Positions 62,169-64,000 of a stretch of 64,000 bases of DNA are shown piece after piece. Position 1 is the stretch's first letter. Every line of letters begins with the position of its first letter. The stretch is from Bacteroidota bacterium (GTDB lineage Bacteria > Bacteroidota > Bacteroidia > Sphingobacteriales > Sphingobacteriaceae). The translations under genes were made by a program, and so were the position numbers. The stretch is from assembly GCA_026224775.1 (NCBI GenBank), contig JAMFRP010000007.1, positions 1 to 64,000 on the forward strand, read 5' to 3'. Under the pieces are notes generated by a model that was given only the letters and a program-made list of their open reading frames with translations, had not been told where the DNA came from and made no database searches.

Positions 62169-62985
62169 AAGCAAGAGGCAACTGTCCGGTGCCTTCTAAC
62201 TTAATTTCAGGCATTTTGAACAAATATTTTACGGCGAATATAATCATAGCACCATAAAAGTTCTTAACGAATTGCCAGTTTAATTTAGGGGTATTAACCC
62301 AGTTAAAATTGATGATATATGTTTTGGGGAAATAGTAATTTTTAAAGCCTGCTAACCTTATACGGTATGACAGATCAATATCGTGCCCGTACATAGCAAA
62401 TTGTTCATCGAAAAGACCGATGTCATTTAATACAGATTTACGTAGCAGCATAAATGCGCCATTTACAAAATCCACTTCTGATGTTTGGAACTCCTCTACC
62501 CAATCCTTACGGTTACGGTCGCCAATGCGGGATTTCGGGAAATATTTGGATAAACCTGTTAGTTTAAAAAACGCAATCCATTGGCTTGATAAACCACGGT
62601 TTGATTCCGGCAGAAAACTTCCTTTAGGTGTTATCATTCTTACGCCTACCGCACCAGAATCCGCATGCTCATCCATAAATTCAAGCGTGCGTTCTAAGGT
62701 CTTTTTGGAGCTAATAATATCCGGGTTGACCAGTAAAATATACTGCCCGGTTGTAAGGTTAATCATCTCATTATAAGCCTTAGCGCATCCAACCTGCTTT
62801 TGACTGGCTATGATATGGAACTGAGAGAACTCATTCTCGATCATTTTCACAGAGCCATCTGTAGATGCATTGTCATATATAAAAACCTCATAGTCAATAC
62901 CTTTACCAGCATCAACCAAAGAAGATAGTGTATGCCTAAGCACTTCACACATGTTGTGATTGATAATAACTATAGACAATTTCAT
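62152..62985 (-). CDS. Glycosyltransferase family 2
   Basis: A 277-residue GT-A fold protein with SIVIINHNMCEVLRHTLSSL, FIYDNASTDGSV, the metal/UDP site LLVNPDII (in place of DxD), DFVNGAFMLLRKSVL and the C-terminal YGHDIDLSYRIRLAGF. It resembles rhamnosyl- or sugar-transferases of surface polysaccharide synthesis. It lies between recR (2 bases upstream) and the SDR (17 bases overlap), so all three genes form an operon. The acceptor is unknown. Confidence 0.9.
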   Translation of the reverse strand: MKLSIVIINHNMCEVLRHTLSSLVDAGKGIDYEVFIYDNASTDGSVKMIENEFSQFHIIASQKQVGCAKAYNEMINLTTGQYILLVNPDIISSKKTLERTLEFMDEHADSGAVGVRMITPKGSFLPESNRGLSSQWIAFFKLTGLSKYFPKSRIGDRNRKDWVEEFQTSEVDFVNGAFMLLRKSVLNDIGLFDEQFAMYGHDIDLSYRIRLAGFKNYYFPKTYIINFNWVNTPKLNWQFVKNFYGAMIIFAVKYLFKMPEIKLEGTGQLPLAYEVER

Positions 62986-62987
62986 AT

Positions 62988-63605
62988 TTACCTGGATAAT
63001 GAATTTTCGTATGGAACACGTGTAGCAATGGACCGACCTAAGGTTAGTTCATCAACGTACTCTAATTCACCTCCAAAAGCTATGCCACGAGCTATGGTTG
63101 AGATAGTTATATTGTAAGATTTTAATCTTTTATTCAAATAAAACAAAGTGGTATCACCCTCCATTGTAGCGCTCAGGGCAAATATGACCTCTTTTACACT
63201 ATCATCTTTCAAGCGTTCAATAAGCGTATCCACCTCCAGATCGGACGGGCCGACTCCATCCATTGGCGAAATCAATCCACCCAAAACATGATACAACCCA
63301 TTATACTGATTGGTATTTTCAACAGCCATTACATCGCGGGTATCTTCAACCACGCATATGGTGCCTTTATCCCGCTTAGGTGCCGAGCATATTTCACAGA
63401 TTAACTGATCAGATATATTATGGCAAGTTTGGCAAAATTGTATTTCGTGCCTGAGTTTAGTTATAGCACCACTAAACCTGTCAACCTCTGCACTATCCTG
63501 CTTCAATAAATGCAAAACTAAACGCAATGCGGTTTTTTGTCCCACGCCCGGTAATTTGGCAAATTCAGCAACCGCATCCTCCAACAACTTTGATGAAAAG
63601 TTCAT
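62988..63605 (-). CDS. recR: Recombination protein RecR
   Basis: A 205-residue protein with the helix-hairpin-helix LPGVGQKTALRLVLHLL, the zinc site CQTCHNISDQLICEIC, the Toprim domain (ICVVEDTRDVMAVENTNQYNGLYHVLGGLISPMDG) and the C-terminal Walker-B-like tail. It acts with RecO in RecFOR gap repair. It is first in an operon with a glycosyltransferase and an SDR. Confidence 0.97.
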   Translation of the reverse strand: MNFSSKLLEDAVAEFAKLPGVGQKTALRLVLHLLKQDSAEVDRFSGAITKLRHEIQFCQTCHNISDQLICEICSAPKRDKGTICVVEDTRDVMAVENTNQYNGLYHVLGGLISPMDGVGPSDLEVDTLIERLKDDSVKEVIFALSATMEGDTTLFYLNKRLKSYNITISTIARGIAFGGELEYVDELTLGRSIATRVPYENSLSR

Positions 63606-63626
63606 GCTACAAATGTAATTAGCGAA

Positions 63627-63716
63627 TGAGTGATTTAGTGAATAAGTGATTAATATTTTTAATGCCGCTTTTCATATTTTAACTACTTTTGAATCACTCA
63701 TTCACTAAATCACTCA
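63627..63716. repeat. 25-bp inverted repeat between divergent genes
   Basis: 63627-63651 (TGAGTGATTTAGTGAATAAG...) is inverted at 63692-63716, matching at 24 of 25 bases with a 40-base spacer. It consists of repeated words ATTCACTAAATCACTCA. Located upstream of both recR and the LOG-family gene, so it is not a terminator. Confidence 0.7.
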
Positions 63717-63724
63717 ATCAATCC

Positions 63725-64000
63725 ATGAAAAAGATATGTGTTTACTGCGGTGCCAATTTCAATGGCGATCCATTATTAAAGCAATCCATTGAATTGTTAG
63801 CCGAAGTCATGGTAAACAATCACATCGATTTGGTTTACGGTGGCGGAAAAGTTGGCGTTATGGGCCTTATTGCTGATGCTGTTTTAGCCAAAGGCGGACA
63901 GGTTGAAGGTGTTATCCCTCAGTTTTTAATGGATAAAGAAGTAGGCCATACTGGCGTAACAAAGCTACATATAACAGAAAACATGCACGAGCGCAAACAA
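63725..64000 (+). CDS. LOG family / TIGR00730 Rossmann-fold protein, N-terminal part (3' truncated by window)
   Basis: The open frame runs from ATG at 63725 to the window end, 92 codons. MKKICVYCGANFNGDPLL, DLVYGGGKVGVMGLIADAVL and GGQVEGVIPQFLMDKEV are typical of the LOG family (cytokinin riboside 5'-monophosphate phosphoribohydrolase-like nucleoside monophosphate hydrolases). The catalytic PGGxGTxxE motif lies beyond the window edge, so the activity is not confirmed. Confidence 0.88.
   Translation, partial: MKKICVYCGANFNGDPLLKQSIELLAEVMVNNHIDLVYGGGKVGVMGLIADAVLAKGGQVEGVIPQFLMDKEVGHTGVTKLHITENMHERKQ

Noticed and set aside
1..64000. tRNA, rRNA, phage or complete insertion-sequence features
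   Set aside because: Intergenic gaps were read on both strands and no cloverleaf-like, rRNA-like, transposase or integrase sequence was recognised.

Overview
The window reads as chromosomal DNA of a Bacteroidota bacterium, most likely Sphingobacteriaceae (Mucilaginibacter/Pedobacter-like). This rests on Bacteroidota-type promoters (TAnnTTTG at -7), A-rich translation starts without clear Shine-Dalgarno sequences, and lineage-typical families: DUF3857 pairs, MG2/plug-domain proteins, DUF1080 and Gfo/Idh/MocA clusters, DUF4468 and DUF2683. Gene density is high. I found no tRNA, rRNA, CRISPR array, prophage or complete insertion sequence. The genus is an inference from memory of such proteins, not from a search.

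Layout. 0-9 kb: the end of ruvB, a secreted Gfo/Idh/MocA protein, a polysaccharide deacetylase, queG, a DEDDh exonuclease, and a tandem DUF3857 pair in which only the second protein keeps a transglutaminase triad. 8.6-19 kb: an NlpC/P60 lipoprotein with a 40-residue membrane protein behind it, mutS, a DinB-like protein, a TPR protein ending in a lone HisKA domain, several small proteins, and a 912-residue MG2/plug protein. 19-27.5 kb: an eight-gene minus-strand carbohydrate cluster (DUF1080 hydrolase, three sugar isomerase/epimerases, two Gfo/Idh/MocA oxidoreductases, a lipoprotein cytochrome c, a TolB-like propeller protein) that looks like a 3-keto-glycoside route split between periplasm and cytoplasm. 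27.7-38.4 kb: fatty-acid desaturase, SlyD-like FKBP, a YyaL-type thioredoxin protein, a decayed ParE-type toxin with its antitoxin, an M1 peptidase, a PhzF-like protein, an NmrA-like protein and two unknowns. 38.6-49.4 kb: smc, a frame-broken lipoprotein gene, an S41 peptidase, a HAD-like protein, a LolD-like ATPase, an alpha/beta hydrolase and sucC. 49.7-56.6 kb: DinB, DUF4468, AraC regulator, PEBP, methyltransferase, a glutamate-synthase-like flavoprotein, YceI, TsaC/Sua5. 56.6-60.4 kb: trpDFBA with an upstream attenuator. 60.4-64 kb: Kir-type channel, SDR, glycosyltransferase, recR and the start of a LOG-family gene.

Two observations stand out. First, the trpDFBA operon is preceded by a promoter, a 17-codon leader peptide with three consecutive Trp codons, an alternative pairing segment and a terminator: a full ribosome-mediated attenuator. 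The leader peptide begins with the same codons as trpD. Second, a palindromic intergenic repeat, present as a free copy at 36561-36646, is also inserted in frame in the hinge-coding part of smc (40351-40433), adding about 27 residues. Several other small palindromic repeat families lie between genes, including twin hairpins whose stem sequences differ while the symmetry is kept.
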